Source: Acidobacteriota bacterium (GTDB lineage Bacteria > Acidobacteriota > Terriglobia > UBA7540). From it: a DNA stretch of 6,927 nt. Below the pieces are notes generated by a model. That model worked only from the letters and a program-made list of their open reading frames with translations, was not told the origin of the DNA and searched no databases. Below are positions 6,151-6,927 of this stretch, piece by piece; the stretch's first letter is position 1; each line of letters begins with the position of its first letter. The position numbers and the translations under genes are program-made. Location: contig JAKAWN010000358.1 in NCBI GenBank assembly GCA_021827245.1, positions 1 to 6,927 of the forward strand. Direction: 5' to 3'.

Positions 6151-6383
6151 CAACTGGCGGGCGGAAGCGACCCGGGCGGCGCGTCCAGTGGAGTGCGGTT
6201 GTAAGCGCGCGCGCTCGCGTCTACCGCAGCAGTGAAGAGCGCGGAGGCGCGGATCAGTTCCTGGCATCTGGCAAACCTCCCGACAAGGGTTTGGTAACGG
6301 GCATGGCGGCCCTGGCGAAGGTTTTCAAGCTCCGCCAGAACCGCCTGGTTCGTCGCCTCCTTTCGTCTGGCATTTTGGTTCAT
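6150..6383 (-). CDS. Unnamed small helical protein between PRTRC C and F
   Basis: Encodes 77 residues from ATG 6383, where AAAGGGGTGA, overlapping the stop of protein C, gives a good binding site. An upstream Met at 6404 would overlap protein C and lacks such a site. It ends at TGA 6150-6152, sharing its last base with the start of protein F. The first 45 residues are rich in Ala, Arg, Glu and Gln and predicted helical (NQAVLAELENLRQGRHARYQ), followed by ELIRASALFTAAVDA and a Pro-rich end. I recognise no domain. A small gene at this place is common in PRTRC operons as I recall, but it has no family letter. Confidence 0.65.
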   Translation of the reverse strand: MNQNARRKEATNQAVLAELENLRQGRHARYQTLVGRFARCQELIRASALFTAAVDASARAYNRTPLDAPPGSLPPAS

Positions 6384-6387
6384 AGGG

Positions 6388-6591
6388 TCACCCCTTTGAA
6401 CCAATACTGCGGGAGAACGAATAGACCAGCTTGTCGCCGACCACCTCCGGCCCAGTGATTGCGGCTGTTGCGAGGTCCGGATATTGGTGTGAATACAGTG
6501 TCCGGACTTCCTCTACTGAGAGCTTGGGGTCCGGATCGGGAAGCTTCAATGATTGGAAACTGAAATAGCGGTCAAGAACTCGGCTATCCAT
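6388..6591 (-). CDS. PRTRC system protein C (ubiquitin-like candidate)
   Basis: Encodes 67 residues. ATG 6591 overlaps the stop of protein E as TGATG. The pattern LKLPDPDPKLSVEEVRTLYS (15-34), then HQYPDLATAAITGPEV (35-50), DKLVYSFSRSIGSKG (53-67) is the hallmark of PRTRC protein C. As I recall this family overlaps the Pfam prokaryotic ubiquitin-like group (Prok_Ub), consistent with a short beta-grasp protein. The chain ends in Gly67 with nothing after it, as a ready-to-activate ubiquitin-like protein would. With E2-like protein B and an E1-like ThiF in the same operon, conjugation or adenylation of this Gly is a reasonable inference, not shown. No protease trimming would be needed, since the Gly is already terminal. 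Confidence 0.85.
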   Translation of the reverse strand: MDSRVLDRYFSFQSLKLPDPDPKLSVEEVRTLYSHQYPDLATAAITGPEVVGDKLVYSFSRSIGSKG

Positions 6592-6927
6592 CAGAGTGCG
6601 AGACCTCCCTTCGATTGAGTTGAAGTAGGTTCGGCCGACGCCGTTCCGAACAGCCCCGGCGTGCCAGCCGATGCCGAAGCGGGCGCGCTGTCGGGCGGGG
6701 TTGCCGATGCCGGGGATGCAGGTGAGCCAGGCTCAGTCGCCGTCGTAGTGATTCCTTTGTCGAGCGGCTTATGAGTGGCTTTCTTGCGCTCCTCGGCTTT
6801 CCGCTTCGCTTCCTCCTGAGCGGCCTTGGCGGCAGCCTCCATCGTGGCTTTCGCTTCGGCCAGAGTGCTGGCGGTTTGCTGGTGGGTTTGGACGTAGCCG
6901 GTCAAATGCTTCCCGAGTTCGGCATCG
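6591..6927 (-). CDS. PRTRC system protein E, C-terminal part (cut by window edge)
   Basis: The frame is open to the right edge and continues past it; 111 codons of the C-terminal part are inside, ending at TGA 6591-6593. A TTG at 6905 is not a start because in-frame coding sequence (DAELGKHL) precedes it. The visible part begins with the usual end of the family's conserved domain (ELGKHLTGYVQTHQQTASTL), followed by an Ala/Lys/Glu-rich helix likely to form a coiled coil (residues roughly 25-55 of this part) and a Ser/Ala/Pro/Thr-rich disordered tail. Such a layout is typical of PRTRC protein E, whose function is unknown. It is the first operon gene seen here; ParB and any operon promoter would lie beyond the edge. 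Confidence 0.7.
   Translation of the reverse strand, partial: DAELGKHLTGYVQTHQQTASTLAEAKATMEAAAKAAQEEAKRKAEERKKATHKPLDKGITTTATEPGSPASPASATPPDSAPASASAGTPGLFGTASAEPTSTQSKGGLAL

Noticed and set aside
1..6927. CRISPR array, tRNA, rRNA, insertion sequence or attachment site
   Set aside because: No regularly spaced repeats, cloverleaf-type sequence, transposase or matching terminal repeats were seen on either strand.

Overview
The window looks like part of an accessory island, plasmid or integrative element from a moderately GC-rich bacterium. The best-supported genes are a PRTRC cassette (ParB-Related, ThiF-Related Cassette, a set usually carried on plasmids and integrative elements) and an EACC1-caspase effector pair. 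Both are accessory functions, and the left end holds decayed gene pieces. Taxonomy cannot be fixed from the sequence. A soil bacterium such as an acidobacterium or proteobacterium would fit, but this is a guess.

Left third (1-1534): a decayed SNF2/DEAD-type helicase fragment enters from the left edge. Its Walker A lysine is replaced by asparagine, and the frame stops at 450. An orphan C-terminal gene fragment (437-664) follows in another frame. After it come a small protein of unknown function (702-1046), a perfect 8-bp inverted repeat, a previously easy-to-miss 48-residue membrane peptide with a strong ribosome binding site (1148-1294), and about 240 bp of hairpin-rich DNA with a candidate promoter and a 13-codon leader.

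Centre (1535-3324, + strand): a two-gene operon. The first gene resembles the effector-associated constant component EACC1. The second is a caspase-like peptidase (His88 and Cys135 visible) with a long C-terminal extension that looks like tandem winged helices. This is the layout of a bacterial conflict or programmed-death module, reduced here to adaptor plus protease with no NTPase sensor gene beside it.

Right half (3620-6927, - strand): a tightly packed PRTRC operon running toward the caspase. In transcription order it is protein E (cut by the window edge), protein C (small ubiquitin-like candidate ending in Gly), an unnamed 77-residue protein, protein F, protein B (E2-like family) and a ThiF/E1-like adenylating enzyme. 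Genes overlap by TGATG or sit 4-10 bp apart, so they are probably translationally coupled. No gene for PRTRC protein A is seen between F and ThiF. The two systems converge on a 295-bp gap (3325-3619) with no convincing gene.

Together the window brings a ubiquitin-like conjugation cassette and a caspase-type death effector side by side on one island. A functional link between them is speculation. Both separately fit a mobile region loaded with maintenance and defence functions.
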